Shown: one piece after another, positions 17,613-26,574 of the stretch | Position numbering within the stretch: position 1 is the stretch's first letter | Layout of the letters: each line of letters begins with the position of its first letter | Origin: Aquitalea magnusonii | GTDB lineage: Bacteria; Pseudomonadota; Gammaproteobacteria; Burkholderiales; Chromobacteriaceae | Direction: 5' to 3' | NCBI RefSeq assembly: GCF_003202035.1 | Contig: NZ_QJKC01000016.1 | Span: 1-64,000 of the forward strand | Length of the DNA stretch: 64,000 bases | Translations under genes and position numbers: made by a program | The notes under the pieces: model-generated | Told to the model about the DNA's origin: nothing | What the model saw: only the letters and a program-made list of their open reading frames with translations | Databases searched by the model: none

Positions 17613-17640
17613 AAGCCCTTGAGCAATCAAGGGCTTTTTT
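17613..17640 (+). terminator. Rho-independent terminator, formerly of the tRNA-Ser
   Basis: AAGCCCTTGA and TCAAGGGCTT form a 10-bp stem with a 4-nt loop followed by T6. It lies 12 nt after the tRNA 3' remnant, which is where a tRNA terminator would be. This supports the idea that the original 3' flank of the tRNA gene was displaced here. Confidence 0.8.
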
Positions 17641-18394
17641 GTTGCCTGCCACAGCCATGCAGCCTTCAAGCCAAGCAGGCGGCGCGGGCTGCACACTGCC
17701 GCCGCCACGGCCTGTCCGGGCAAGCTCATTCCCCGCCACGCGGCATCACCACGCATCCAGGTCAGACTATTTTGGCCGCACCATCCGTTGCGCAATTTTA
17801 TTGCGCAAAACCACCAGGAATACACGCATGCATGGCAGGCTGCAGATTGGCACTGCACCGGAGCAAGCATGCACCACCTTGCGGCACGCGCTGCGGTTTA
17901 CGACGCCGAATGGTTTGTTTTGACCTTCCTGGCCATGGCATATGGTCAGCACAAACTCATTCTCCCCTGCCACATACCGAAGCAGTCTCTGCACTCAGCC
18001 GTTCAAGCTGGTCAATTGCAGACCCATCCCAGCCATTCTCTTCATGTGCACCTGCAGCATAAAACCTCAAAAAACCCAAAATGAGACAGAAAATGCCAAT
18101 ACGTTGCACTTTGCCAACATGGTGATTTAATGCAGGCAGCAGCTGATTCATGCAATTTTCTAGTAATAAATACTTAGCAAAGCCTATTTGCCACTCAAAT
18201 TTCATGTAGTTTAATTACTACACAAGAACACATCAAAATGTAGTGTTTCCGTTACAAAGAATGCGTTTGACCGCAAATAACACAGAAATTAACAATATCC
18301 CTGCTTTCTACAGCGCCAGAAGCTGCCAGAAATACTGAGGCGATCTGCCGCACAAGTAGCAAAACAACAAAACGAGACAATTGGAGAAGACAAC
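17641..18394. other. Long intergenic region before the porin
   Basis: About 750 bases without a convincing gene. Open frames in it overlap each other on both strands and have no recognisable protein features. It contains a near-perfect hairpin, TTGCGCAAT/ATTGCGCAA at 17788-17808. The region 18,100-18,300 is AT-rich and likely holds the porin promoter and operators. The porin ribosome-binding site (GGAGAAG) lies just before 18395. Confidence 0.5.
18205..18222. promoter_or_regulatory. Palindrome upstream of the porin
   Basis: TGTAGT and ACTACA flank a 6-nt AT core, with a further half-site ATGTAGTG about 18 nt downstream. An operator for a dimeric regulator of porin expression is plausible. 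The regulator is not identified. Confidence 0.35.
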
Positions 18395-19417
18395 ATGCAA
18401 AGCAAGTATATTGCGCTGGCCGTGATGGCCGCCTGCGCCGGTTACGCCCATGCCGATGATGCCGGGGTCACCATTTCCGGTTTTGTCCGTGCCGGCGTGC
18501 TGCAGTACAACGGCGCGGCCAACAATGCCTGGGGCTACACCACCAATCCCGCTCCAGTGTCCACCACCAATGTGGCGGGTCGCGGCCAGATCAACTTCAA
18601 TGGCGAAGAAAATCTGGGCAATGGCTTGAGCGCCATCTTCCAGGTGAATAACCGTTTCTCGCCCACCGGCAGCGGTTACGACGAAATGGGCAAGCAGGCC
18701 AATACCTTTGCCAGCGATGACAGCTTTGTCGGCCTGAAGGGCAGCTTCGGTATGATTCGCGCCGGCAAGGGTACCGGCAACGTGGAAGACGGCAAATTTG
18801 ACTACAGCGTCTGGGCCGGCCCGGACAACCACCTGGGCTGGTACTATGGCGTGACCGGTAACAATATGGTGCGTTACGATCTGCCAGGCGATCTGGGTGG
18901 CTTCTACGGCGGGGTGCAATTCTCGACTGATGAAAACAAGACCAGCACCAGCAGTGGCACCAACCATTATTCGGTACTGGCCGGCTTCAGTGGGAGCAAC
19001 TGGACGGTTTCCGCCAACTACGGCGCATCCAGCAATACCACCAACAGCAATGCCACCAACATCAACCAGCTGGGCAGCAACCGTCAGTTGCACCTGACTG
19101 CCAATTACAAGCCGATCGATGCGCTGGAACTGGCGGTGGAATACCAGCGTAACAAGCTGGCTGATGACAGCGTGATCAATGCCACTTCGCTGTACGCCTA
19201 CTACACCATCGGCAATACGCAGCTGGGCCTGCAAACCGGGGTACGCAAGGACAATTCTCCGGCGCTGGTGCAAGGTACGGAAAAATACGTCAACCTGCTG
19301 CTGCACTACAATCTGAGCAAGCACACCATGGCTTATGTCGAGCTGTCACATGACAAGCCGCAAGCCGGTGGCAGCGCCCGCAATGGCGAGCTGATTGGTC
19401 TGTCCAAGAGCTTCTAA
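18395..19417 (+). CDS. Gram-negative porin
   Basis: A 340-residue outer-membrane general diffusion porin of the betaproteobacterial type (Neisseria PorB / Comamonas Omp32 family). A signal peptide of about 20 residues (cleavage after AHA) leads into DDAGVTISGFVRAGV, the usual first strand. GRGQINFNGEENLGNGLSAIFQ and GMIRAGKGTG, corresponding to the loop-3 region, are typical family segments. It ends in Phe (GLSKSF) for BAM recognition. It should form a 16-strand trimeric channel for small solutes. The strong ribosome-binding site GGAGAAG and biased codons suggest high expression. It is monocistronic and ends at a strong terminator. Confidence 0.93.
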   Translation: MQSKYIALAVMAACAGYAHADDAGVTISGFVRAGVLQYNGAANNAWGYTTNPAPVSTTNVAGRGQINFNGEENLGNGLSAIFQVNNRFSPTGSGYDEMGKQANTFASDDSFVGLKGSFGMIRAGKGTGNVEDGKFDYSVWAGPDNHLGWYYGVTGNNMVRYDLPGDLGGFYGGVQFSTDENKTSTSSGTNHYSVLAGFSGSNWTVSANYGASSNTTNSNATNINQLGSNRQLHLTANYKPIDALELAVEYQRNKLADDSVINATSLYAYYTIGNTQLGLQTGVRKDNSPALVQGTEKYVNLLLHYNLSKHTMAYVELSHDKPQAGGSARNGELIGLSKSF

Positions 19418-19447
19418 GTCTTTTCGCAAGTCAGTGACATCCTTCTC

Positions 19448-19472
19448 AAGCCTGCTTGCGCAGGCTTTTTTT
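19448..19472 (+). terminator. Porin terminator
   Basis: AAGCCTGC TTGC GCAGGCTT followed by a run of T. It is 31 nt after the porin stop. Confidence 0.88.
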
Positions 19473-19589
19473 ATGTCAACGTCCAGGCTTGCGTTGCCAA
19501 CACTGCTAGAATTCGGGAGCAAGCAGCGTGGTGTCAGACCGGCTTGCTGGCGCTACAGTCAGCCATCTCCCTGATGAATCGAGCCCGCC

Positions 19590-20663
19590 ATGGTCAGCCG
19601 CAAACAGCAACAACATGCCGAACTGGTCAGCAGCGATCCGCGCTGGCAGGATGTGCTGCAACGCAATCACGCGGCAGACGAGTGCTTTGTCTATGGCGTG
19701 GCCAGCACTGGCGTGTATTGCCGCGCCAGCTGTCCGGCGCGGCAGCCCAGACCGCACAACGTGCATTTCTTTGCTGATTGCGCGGCGGCCGAGCAAGCCG
19801 GCTACCGCCCCTGTCTGCGCTGCACCCCACACCAGCAATCGCCTAGACAGCGCCAGGCCGCGCTGATTGAGGCAGTGTGCAAACGCATCACCGCCGCAGA
19901 GCAGCCTCTGGATCTGCAACAGCTGGCAGATGAAGCGGGCATGAGCCGCTATCACTTTCACCGGCTATTCAAGGCCGCCACCGGCCTGACTCCACGCGGC
20001 TATGCCATGGCAGCACGCCAGCAAAGGCTGCAACAGCAACTTGGCAGCGCCGCCAGCATCACCCATGCCATCTATGCCGCCGGTTATCAGTCCAGCAGCC
20101 GTTTTTATGCCGAAGCCGCGCAAGTGCTCGGTATGACTCCACGCAGCTACCGGGCTGGCGGCAAACAGGCGGTGATGCATTTCGCCATTGGCCAATGCTC
20201 ACTGGGGGCCATTCTGGTGGCACAAAGCGATAAAGGCATTTGTGCCATCTTGCTGGGGGAACAAGCGGAGCAATTACTGCAGCAGCTGCAGGACCAGTTT
20301 CCACAAGCCCAGCTGATCGGCGCCGACCCTGTTTTCGAACAGCAAGTGGCTCTGGTCATCGGTTTGATCGACAATCCGCGCCAGGGCTTGCCGTTGCCGC
20401 TGGATATTCGCGGCACGGCGTTTCAGCAGCGTGTATGGCAGGCGCTGCGTGAGATTCCACCAGGACAAACGCTGAGTTATAGCGAGGTGGCAGCACGAAT
20501 CGGCAGCCCCAGCGCCGTGCGCGCAGTGGCGCAGGCTTGTGCGGCCAATGTGCTGGCCGTGGCCATTCCCTGCCATCGGGTGGTACGCCAGGATGGTCAG
20601 CTCTCAGGCTACCGCTGGGGTATCGCGCGCAAACAGGCACTGCTGGATAAGGAGCAATCATGA
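19590..20663 (+). CDS. ada: Ada: methylphosphotriester sensor and O6-methylguanine-DNA methyltransferase
   Basis: A 357-residue bifunctional repair protein and activator. The N-terminal Ada zinc domain (about 1-80) has the four Cys in GVYCRASC and RPCLRC; the first accepts methyl from DNA phosphotriesters. An AraC-type helix-turn-helix (about 85-185) follows. The C-terminal methyltransferase (about 190-355) has the acceptor Cys in PCHRVV and the DNA-binding Arg loop. The length matches E. coli Ada (354). alkB follows 21 nt later, as in the E. coli adaptive-response operon. Methylated Ada is expected to activate this operon. The ribosome-binding site is weak. Confidence 0.95.
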   Translation: MVSRKQQQHAELVSSDPRWQDVLQRNHAADECFVYGVASTGVYCRASCPARQPRPHNVHFFADCAAAEQAGYRPCLRCTPHQQSPRQRQAALIEAVCKRITAAEQPLDLQQLADEAGMSRYHFHRLFKAATGLTPRGYAMAARQQRLQQQLGSAASITHAIYAAGYQSSSRFYAEAAQVLGMTPRSYRAGGKQAVMHFAIGQCSLGAILVAQSDKGICAILLGEQAEQLLQQLQDQFPQAQLIGADPVFEQQVALVIGLIDNPRQGLPLPLDIRGTAFQQRVWQALREIPPGQTLSYSEVAARIGSPSAVRAVAQACAANVLAVAIPCHRVVRQDGQLSGYRWGIARKQALLDKEQS

Positions 20664-20684
20664 CTACACAGGCAATCCCTCTCC

Positions 20685-21326
20685 ATGGATGATCTGTTTC
20701 CGGACAGTCTGCTCAGCCCGCCACGGTTGCTGGCACCGGGCGCCACCCTGCTGGCCGGTCAGGCCCTGGCACAGCAAGATGCCATCTGGCAGGCGGTGGA
20801 AAGGGTACTGCAGCAAGCACCCTTGCGCCGCATGCAGACACCCGGCGGCCATACCATGTCGGTGGCCATGAGCAATTGCGGCCAACTGGGCTGGATCAGT
20901 GATCAGCGCGGCTATCGCTACAGCGGCCAGGATCCGGCCAGCGGCCTGCCCTGGCCTGCGCTGCCCCCTTTGCTAGCCGATCTGGCTGGGACATGGGCGG
21001 CGACCGCCGGCTTTGCCGACTTCCACAGCAACGCCTGCCTGATCAATTGCTATGAGCCGGGTAGCCGCATGTCCTTGCATCAGGACCGGGATGAACGCGA
21101 TTTCACGCAGCCCATTGTCACCCTGTCGCTGGGATTAGCGGCACGTTTCATGCTGGGAGGGGCGCAGCGTCAGTCAGCCCATCAGAAAATAGTACTGCGC
21201 CATGGCGATGTGCTGGTATTTGGTGGCCCGGCCCGCCTGTGCTTTCACGGCATCATGCCACTGGCGGATGGCTGGCACCCGCTGCTGGGCAGCCGGCGCA
21301 TCAGCCTGACCTTTCGTTGCGCCTGA
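20685..21326 (+). CDS. alkB: AlkB-like 2OG-Fe(II) DNA/RNA demethylase
   Basis: A 213-residue oxidative repair enzyme that removes 1-methyladenine and 3-methylcytosine from nucleic acids. The iron ligands are visible as HQD (in MSLHQDRDE, about residue 131-133) and His in CFHGIMPL (about 187). The 2-oxoglutarate Arg is in SRRISLTFR near the C-terminus. NACLINCYEPGSRM is the conserved family strand. The length agrees with E. coli AlkB (216). It is translated from its own ATG just after ada and is expected to be part of the alkylation response. Confidence 0.94.
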   Translation: MDDLFPDSLLSPPRLLAPGATLLAGQALAQQDAIWQAVERVLQQAPLRRMQTPGGHTMSVAMSNCGQLGWISDQRGYRYSGQDPASGLPWPALPPLLADLAGTWAATAGFADFHSNACLINCYEPGSRMSLHQDRDERDFTQPIVTLSLGLAARFMLGGAQRQSAHQKIVLRHGDVLVFGGPARLCFHGIMPLADGWHPLLGSRRISLTFRCA

Positions 21327-21392
21327 CCACCCATCAAGCCGTGCGCCAGCAAAGTGGAGCAAGTTCAGCCCGACGCGGCGGACGCAGACATG

Positions 21393-21420
21393 AAAAAACC
21401 CGGCCTGGCCGGGTTTGCTG
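21393..21420. terminator. Bidirectional terminator between alkB and the ketosynthase gene
   Basis: AAACCCGGCC and GGCCGGGTTT form a 10-bp stem preceded by A-tracts and followed by T-rich sequence. It is placed between two convergent genes and can serve both. Confidence 0.8.
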
Positions 21421-21477
21421 TTTACCTCCTCCGCCACCGAACCATGCAAAGTCCGGGAGGAGACTGACAGGCAGGCA

Positions 21478-22707
21478 TCAAGCCTGATGGCGTTGCAATA
21501 CCAGGCTGGCGTTACTGCCGCCAAAGGCAAAGGAATTGCTGATGGCCGCCTGCAGGTCCGGAGCCGCCACGCCCTTGCCCAGTACATGTTGCACGCGGCA
21601 GTTTTCATCCAGCTGCCGGCAGTTGGCCGTGGGTGGCACTTGCTGATGGTATAGCACCAATGCGGTGATGGCGGTTTCCAAGCCGCCGGTCGCGCCCAGC
21701 AAATGACCATGCATGGACTTGGTGGCACTCACTTGCAAGCCTGGGGTATCTTCCCCCCAGATGCTCTGCAAGGCCTGGCATTCGACCACATCCCCCACCT
21801 GGGTTGCCGTACCATGGCTATTGCAATAGCCGATCTGTCCGGCGCTCAGGCCAGCATCCGCCAGCGCGGCGCGCATGGTACGCACCTGCCCGCCAACATC
21901 CGGTTTGGTGATGTGCGTGGCATCGCTGCGGCAGGCATAGCCATCCAGCGTGGCATAGATACGCGCACCACGCGCCAGCGCAGCGTCCAGCCCTTCCAGA
22001 ATCAGGAAGGCCGCGCCTTCTGCCAGCACCAGCCCGCTACGCTCCTTGTCATAAGGACGGCAGGCCTGCTCCGGGTGCTCGCCAGCGGTGCTGGCCAGTA
22101 CCTGCATGGATTGCCAGGCATTGATGATGCCCGGCAGCAACATGGCCTCGGCACCACCGGCGATGGCATGGGTGATTTCACCATGACGGATGGCGCGCAT
22201 GGCTTCGCCCAGCGCAATGGCGGACGAAGCACAAGCCACCGAATAATTGACCGAGGGGCCGGTAATACCGAAACGCATGCTGATATGCCCTGCCGGGGCA
22301 TTGGCCATGCTGGCGATGACCGACAGCGGCGATACCCGCGACTTTTCGGCATAAAAGTTATGGAAGCCCTTGTCCAGCGCGCTGCTGCCGCCCATCGCAC
22401 AGCCGACATACACACCCACTTGCTCCCGCTCTGCGGGCAGCGTCAGCGCGGCATCTTCCAGCGCCAGCGTGGCGGCAGCCACCGCCATCTGGCTGACACG
22501 ATCCACCCCGGACAGCTGCAAACGGGTAAACCACGGAGCCGGGTCGAATTCGGCGGCGCCGACCACGGCCGGCTTGCAGCCGGTTACCTCTGCATCGAGC
22601 AGCCGAATGCCCGACTCACCGGCCATCAGCCGGGAAAAAACCGCCTCTACCTGATTGCCCAGAGGCGAAATCAGGCCTATCCCGGTAATGGCAACGGCAG
22701 TCTTCAT
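21478..22707 (-). CDS. Beta-ketoacyl-ACP synthase (FabF-like, orphan)
   Basis: A 409-residue condensing enzyme of the KAS II fold. The catalytic triad is Cys in YSVACASSA (about residue 165), His in NSHGTATQVGD (about 301) and His in SMHGHLLGATGG (about 337). The start MKTAVAITGIG at 22707 is taken because it overlaps the ACP stop by four bases; the open frame extends further upstream, but only as a shadow of the ACP gene. Its motif NSHGTATQVGD differs from the NAHGTSTPLND-type of housekeeping FabF. With its dedicated ACP and no other fab genes nearby, this suggests a specialised acyl or polyene-type elongation. The product is unknown. Confidence 0.82.
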   Translation of the reverse strand: MKTAVAITGIGLISPLGNQVEAVFSRLMAGESGIRLLDAEVTGCKPAVVGAAEFDPAPWFTRLQLSGVDRVSQMAVAAATLALEDAALTLPAEREQVGVYVGCAMGGSSALDKGFHNFYAEKSRVSPLSVIASMANAPAGHISMRFGITGPSVNYSVACASSAIALGEAMRAIRHGEITHAIAGGAEAMLLPGIINAWQSMQVLASTAGEHPEQACRPYDKERSGLVLAEGAAFLILEGLDAALARGARIYATLDGYACRSDATHITKPDVGGQVRTMRAALADAGLSAGQIGYCNSHGTATQVGDVVECQALQSIWGEDTPGLQVSATKSMHGHLLGATGGLETAITALVLYHQQVPPTANCRQLDENCRVQHVLGKGVAAPDLQAAISNSFAFGGSNASLVLQRHQA

Positions 22708-22943
22708 GCCTTTTCCGCCTTGAAGCGGTCCACCAGATTGGCCAGTTCCTGCAAGTTGGCAACGTGGGCTTCTTCTTCTGGAATGGAAACTTCGAAGTGC
22801 TCTTCGATGGCAAACAGCAGTTCGATCTGCCCCAGCGAATCCAGGCCATATTCGCCCAGCGGGCGTTCCGCCTGGACTTCGTCGGCGTTCACACCAAATT
22901 TTTCCACAATGACTTGCTTGATCTGCTCGATAGTATTCATCAC
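22704..22943 (-). CDS. Acyl carrier protein paired with the ketosynthase
   Basis: A 79-residue ACP. The phosphopantetheine attachment Ser lies in GLDSLGQIE (about residue 36), followed by acidic helix II (LLFAIEEHFEVSI). The DSL motif and four-helix layout are normal. It differs from AcpP in the recognition helix, and the N-terminus has two adjacent Met (start 22943 or 22940). Its stop overlaps the ketosynthase start (ATGA), so the two are translationally coupled and likely act together. Confidence 0.88.
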   Translation of the reverse strand: MMNTIEQIKQVIVEKFGVNADEVQAERPLGEYGLDSLGQIELLFAIEEHFEVSIPEEEAHVANLQELANLVDRFKAEKA

Positions 22944-23170
22944 GCTGCCTTGCCCGCACAGTCAGGCACCTGGACCGTGGCGGGGGTTATTTTTTCATGA
23001 GGCGCTATTGTATGCCTGCGCCTGATGGGAATTTATAGTGTTTATTGTCGAGTTTTATGCCGGTTGTTGACAGCGATGCCCCATGTTGAAAAAACATGCA
23101 TCGTCATCCCCGTCGGCAAGCATACCGGGACCACACTATATTGCTGTTACAAATTGTCGCGCAACAATGT

Positions 23171-23196
23171 AAAAAGCCAGCACCCGGGCGCTGGCC
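23171..23196 (-). terminator. Terminator of the EAL-HDOD gene
   Basis: GCCAGC and GCTGGC arms around a GC-rich loop. On the minus strand the hairpin is followed by T5, about 30 nt after the stop. Confidence 0.7.
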
Positions 23197-23225
23197 AGAT
23201 TGCCCACGCAGTTGCCGTCGCCGCC

Positions 23226-24650
23226 TCAAACGGCTTCCACGTCGTTGTGGACGTCGCTTTCGCGCAATACTTCCTGCGCCCACACTACCGAATCGATGTA
23301 ATAACGACAGGCATGTTCCACTTCGAAATTAAGCACTTTGCACAGGGCGTTGATGCGCTGGTCGTCTCCCTGTTCACAGGCCAGAGCCAGTGCCAGGTAG
23401 GGACTGAACATGCCTTTGTTCTCCACCACTGCGTCGCGCACCGTGGGCGGCAGCTCCAGCGGGTCCAGCACATCGGGGAAGGGCTGGTTGAGCAATACGT
23501 CCAGCAGCGAGAACATGCCGGTCAGAAACAGATGCTCGGCCTCCAGCTTGTTGCCGCGATAGCCCCCCAGCCGCTCCAGGAAACGGGCACGAATCAGTGA
23601 CTTTTCCAGCAAGGCCAGTGCGGTACCGTCTTCCTTCTTGGCGGTAAACAGCAGCATGGACAGCCATTTGAACAGGGTTTCACGCCCCAGCAACAGCAGG
23701 GTTTCCTCGATGGTCTGGACCTTGCGCGCCAGGCCATTCACCGGTGAATTGATGAAGCGCAGCAGCTTGAACAGCAAGACCGAGTCCAGCTTGAACTGCG
23801 CCTCGAGTTCACGAGGCTCGGCGTTGGCACGCAACATGCGCATGATCTGCAGGACGCGGGTCTGGTTGCTGTCCACCTTGCCGCTCTCCAGGCTGCGCAC
23901 CGTGGCGATGAACGGACCGTGGAACAGGGCAAAGCGATTGCTGCCCGGCGCGCGCAGGCAAACATCCAGGTCTTCGGCAGTGCCGACATTGCGTGCCATC
24001 CAGCGCGCATTGGGATAGCGGCGCGGCAGCTGGTCCAGGATGGGAGCCAGTACGCGGGTAGAGGGCGCGGAGAAGTCCAGCAGCATGAAATCCATGCGAT
24101 TGAACAGTTCCGGCTGCAATCGTTCCACCAGGACCTGGGCATCGAAGGCCGCCGGTTCGATGGCAAAACGCAGGCCCTTGATGCGCAGCTCGTCCAGCAC
24201 CTGCATCACTTCGGCGGTGACCGGCTCGTTCGGGTCCGGTTCCAGCACGAAGATCACGCTCTTGGCCGGCATCTGCAGCAGCAGTGGCTCGGACAGCGAG
24301 CTGATGGAAATGTGAACCAGTGCGCGCCGATAGGCCAGCAGGCGGAACACTTCCATGTTTTGCAGCGTGGTCAGCATCAGGCGATCAAAATCCTGATGCT
24401 TGCTGCCCTTGGCGGCCGCGCCGGATTTGACGAAAAACTCGTAGGCCACCACACGGTGCTGCCGGTCCATGACCGGCTGGTGGGTGACGAAGCCGAGGGT
24501 CGGCGGCAACTGGTCGACCGTTTCCGGCTCTACCACGCGCTTTACCGGCGAAGCTTCCAATTCTTTTTCAACAGCAGCGATTTCGTCGGCCTGACTTTCT
24601 TCATTTTTTTTCAGACGACCGGCCAAACCGCCAATCAGGTTTTTCAACAT
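23226..24650 (-). CDS. EAL-HDOD signalling protein with degenerate EAL site
   Basis: A 474-residue cytoplasmic protein of the YuxH-like architecture. After a charged N-terminus comes an EAL-type domain (about 60-265) and then an HDOD domain (about 265-460). The catalytic EAL signature is replaced (VAYEFFVKSG). The metal ligands of active c-di-GMP phosphodiesterases are not evident, so the domain probably binds rather than cleaves. The HDOD part shows LLRFINSPVNG and ETLLLLGRETLFKWLSMLL, typical of the family. The ATG at 24650 is chosen because GAGAG lies about 9 nt upstream. It stands alone. The role is probably in c-di-GMP-linked motility or surface behaviour, by inference from homologous architectures. 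Confidence 0.82.
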   Translation of the reverse strand: MLKNLIGGLAGRLKKNEESQADEIAAVEKELEASPVKRVVEPETVDQLPPTLGFVTHQPVMDRQHRVVAYEFFVKSGAAAKGSKHQDFDRLMLTTLQNMEVFRLLAYRRALVHISISSLSEPLLLQMPAKSVIFVLEPDPNEPVTAEVMQVLDELRIKGLRFAIEPAAFDAQVLVERLQPELFNRMDFMLLDFSAPSTRVLAPILDQLPRRYPNARWMARNVGTAEDLDVCLRAPGSNRFALFHGPFIATVRSLESGKVDSNQTRVLQIMRMLRANAEPRELEAQFKLDSVLLFKLLRFINSPVNGLARKVQTIEETLLLLGRETLFKWLSMLLFTAKKEDGTALALLEKSLIRARFLERLGGYRGNKLEAEHLFLTGMFSLLDVLLNQPFPDVLDPLELPPTVRDAVVENKGMFSPYLALALACEQGDDQRINALCKVLNFEVEHACRYYIDSVVWAQEVLRESDVHNDVEAV

Positions 24651-24701
24651 GGTTCGCTCTCTCATGACACCCGGCTGCAGGACGGACAGCCTCTGTGCAG
24701 T

Positions 24702-25802
24702 TTAGTCGATTCGGCCCGGTATTTTTGGAGTATCCACCAGCACATCGCCACATTGGGCGCGGTGGCGCAAGGCATGGTCGATCAGCACCAGTGCCAGCAT
24801 GGCTTCGGCAATCGGCGTGGCACGAATGCCGACACACGGGTCATGGCGGCCATGGGTTTCCATCATGATGGGATTGCCCTGGCGGTCGATGGAGCGGCGC
24901 GGCTGGGCAATGGATGAGGTCGGCTTGATCGCCATCGATACTTCGATATCCTGCCCGGTGGAAATACCCCCCAGAATGCCGCCGGCGTGATTGCTGGCAA
25001 AACCTTGCGGTGTCAGCTCGTCGCCATGCTCGCTGCCGCGCTGGCTGACGCTGGCAAAACCGGCGCCGATTTCCACGCCCTTGACGGCATTGATGTTCAT
25101 CATGGCATAGGCGATGTCGGCATCCAGACGGTCGAATACCGGCTCGCCCCAACCCACCGGCACGTTTTCCGCCACCACGCGCAAGCGGGCGCCCACCGAG
25201 TCCAGGCTCTTGCGGATGGAGTCCATGTAGTCCTCCAGCTGCGGCACCACGGCTTCATCGGCGGCGAAGAATGGATTGCTGTTGACCACATCCCAGCTCT
25301 TGAAGGGGATTTCCACATTGCCGATCTGGGTCATGTGGCCACGGATCACAATGCCATAACGCTCACGCAGCCACTTTTTGGCAATGGCCCCCGCCGCCAC
25401 ACGCACGGCAGTTTCGCGGGCACTGGAACGGCCACCGCCGCGCGGGTCGCGTACGCCATATTTGTGCCAGTAGGTGTAGTCGGCATGACCGGGACGGAAG
25501 GTGTCGGCGATATTGCCGTAGTCCTTGGAGCGCTGGTCGGTATTGCGGATCAGCAGGGCAATCGGCGTACCGGTGGTCTTGCCTTCGTAAACGCCAGAGA
25601 GGATTTCCACCGCATCCGGCTCGCGCCGCTGGGTGACATGTCGGCTGGTGCCGGGTTTGCGCCGGTCCAGTTCCTGCTGGATGTCCTCGGCACTGATGGC
25701 CAGGCCCGGCGGGCAGCCGTCCACCACGCAGCCGATGGCCGGCCCGTGGCTTTCGCCAAAGGAAGTTACGGTAAACAGCAGCCCCATGGTGTTGCCTGAC
25801 AT
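24702..25802 (-). CDS. aroC: Chorismate synthase
   Basis: A 366-residue enzyme for the last shikimate step, EPSP to chorismate, needing reduced FMN. All three family signatures are visible: [18 protein letters not shown] near the N-terminus, [23 protein letters not shown] in the middle (only key residues quoted: the Arg/Gly/Ser-rich loop and second Arg-Glu-Thr) and the late [17 protein letters not shown]. The length matches E. coli AroC (361). The start MSGNTMG aligns with MAGNTIG of E. coli. It is a core gene transcribed singly or with the neighbouring minus-strand genes. It supplies aromatic amino acids, including the tryptophan used by TnaA. Confidence 0.97.
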   Translation of the reverse strand: MSGNTMGLLFTVTSFGESHGPAIGCVVDGCPPGLAISAEDIQQELDRRKPGTSRHVTQRREPDAVEILSGVYEGKTTGTPIALLIRNTDQRSKDYGNIADTFRPGHADYTYWHKYGVRDPRGGGRSSARETAVRVAAGAIAKKWLRERYGIVIRGHMTQIGNVEIPFKSWDVVNSNPFFAADEAVVPQLEDYMDSIRKSLDSVGARLRVVAENVPVGWGEPVFDRLDADIAYAMMNINAVKGVEIGAGFASVSQRGSEHGDELTPQGFASNHAGGILGGISTGQDIEVSMAIKPTSSIAQPRRSIDRQGNPIMMETHGRHDPCVGIRATPIAEAMLALVLIDHALRHRAQCGDVLVDTPKIPGRID

Positions 25803-25862
25803 CTTGATTCGTCCCTTGTCATTTCATCTGGTTTGGCCTGATTCTAGCACGGCAAAACCCGT

Positions 25863-26510
25863 CTACGACGACCAAGCGAGTCCGGTCGGACGCCGGCGGA
25901 ACCAGCCGGTGACCGACAAGCGCTGCTGCGAGGCCGGCAAGACTTCGTGCCAGAAACGGTCAGACAGGAATAACACCAGCGTGCCGGCCTGCGGTGCAAC
26001 ATCCAGCCAGCGGCTGCATTCATCATCCAGGTACAGGCGCATCTGGCCACCGGCATCGGCGGGCCAGTCTTCATTCAGATACAACACGGCGGTCAGGGCG
26101 CGGGCGTCATCGTCGCGAAAGCGATCCAGGTGTTTCTTGTAGAAGCTGCCCGGCGGATAAACGGCGAAATGTGATTCCAGATCGTCCAGCCCCAGATAAA
26201 AGGCCTGATTCACCGCGTGGCGCACTTGATCGAGGGTGGCAAAATAATGGGCTATGGCCGGCTCGGCATCCTGCGGCTCCAGCCACAATACCGAGTCGGA
26301 ACGGATTTCACTGCGTCGTCCTTGCTGGTCGGCCCGGCCGACGGCGGCCTCATGAAACCGTCCTTCATTCCACTGCGCCAGACAGCATTGCTGCAGGCGG
26401 AGGATGTCTTCGGCACCGAACAGGGTGTGATCGACCACCCAGCCTTGCTCGGCAAGGGTATCAATAATGGCATCCAGCTTGGCTGGGGATAAGTCTGTCA
26501 CTTGCGTCAT
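25863..26510 (-). CDS. 2OG-Fe(II) oxygenase (SM-20/PHD-like)
   Basis: A 215-residue dioxygenase. The iron ligands are His and Asp in KKHLDRFRDDD (about 130-138) and a distal His in RFWHEVLPA (about 187). The 2OG-binding Arg is in SQQRLSVTGWFRR. TAVLYLNEDWP between them is typical of prolyl-hydroxylase-like bacterial proteins. ATG 26510 is chosen because GGAGAA lies 8 nt upstream; an upstream open extension lacks a site. The substrate is unknown, with ribosomal protein or EF-Tu hydroxylation known for relatives. It lies next to an alpha/beta hydrolase gene. Confidence 0.8.
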   Translation of the reverse strand: MTQVTDLSPAKLDAIIDTLAEQGWVVDHTLFGAEDILRLQQCCLAQWNEGRFHEAAVGRADQQGRRSEIRSDSVLWLEPQDAEPAIAHYFATLDQVRHAVNQAFYLGLDDLESHFAVYPPGSFYKKHLDRFRDDDARALTAVLYLNEDWPADAGGQMRLYLDDECSRWLDVAPQAGTLVLFLSDRFWHEVLPASQQRLSVTGWFRRRPTGLAWSS

Positions 26511-26574
26511 GGCGGCATTCTCCACTAGAGGCGGCTGTTCTACCACAGCCGCTTGGCTGGCGGCATGATTTTTG

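Noticed and set aside
17788-18084. A 98-codon frame in the region before the porin
   Set aside because: No ribosome-binding site, no similarity to any family and overlapping frames on both strands. It was treated as non-coding.
18308-19324. A 338-codon minus-strand open frame over the porin
   Set aside because: The porin has a signal peptide, a C-terminal Phe and a strong ribosome-binding site. The antisense frame has no recognisable features.
21703-23025. A 440-codon plus-strand open frame
   Set aside because: It is antisense to the ketosynthase and ACP genes, both of which have clear catalytic motifs.
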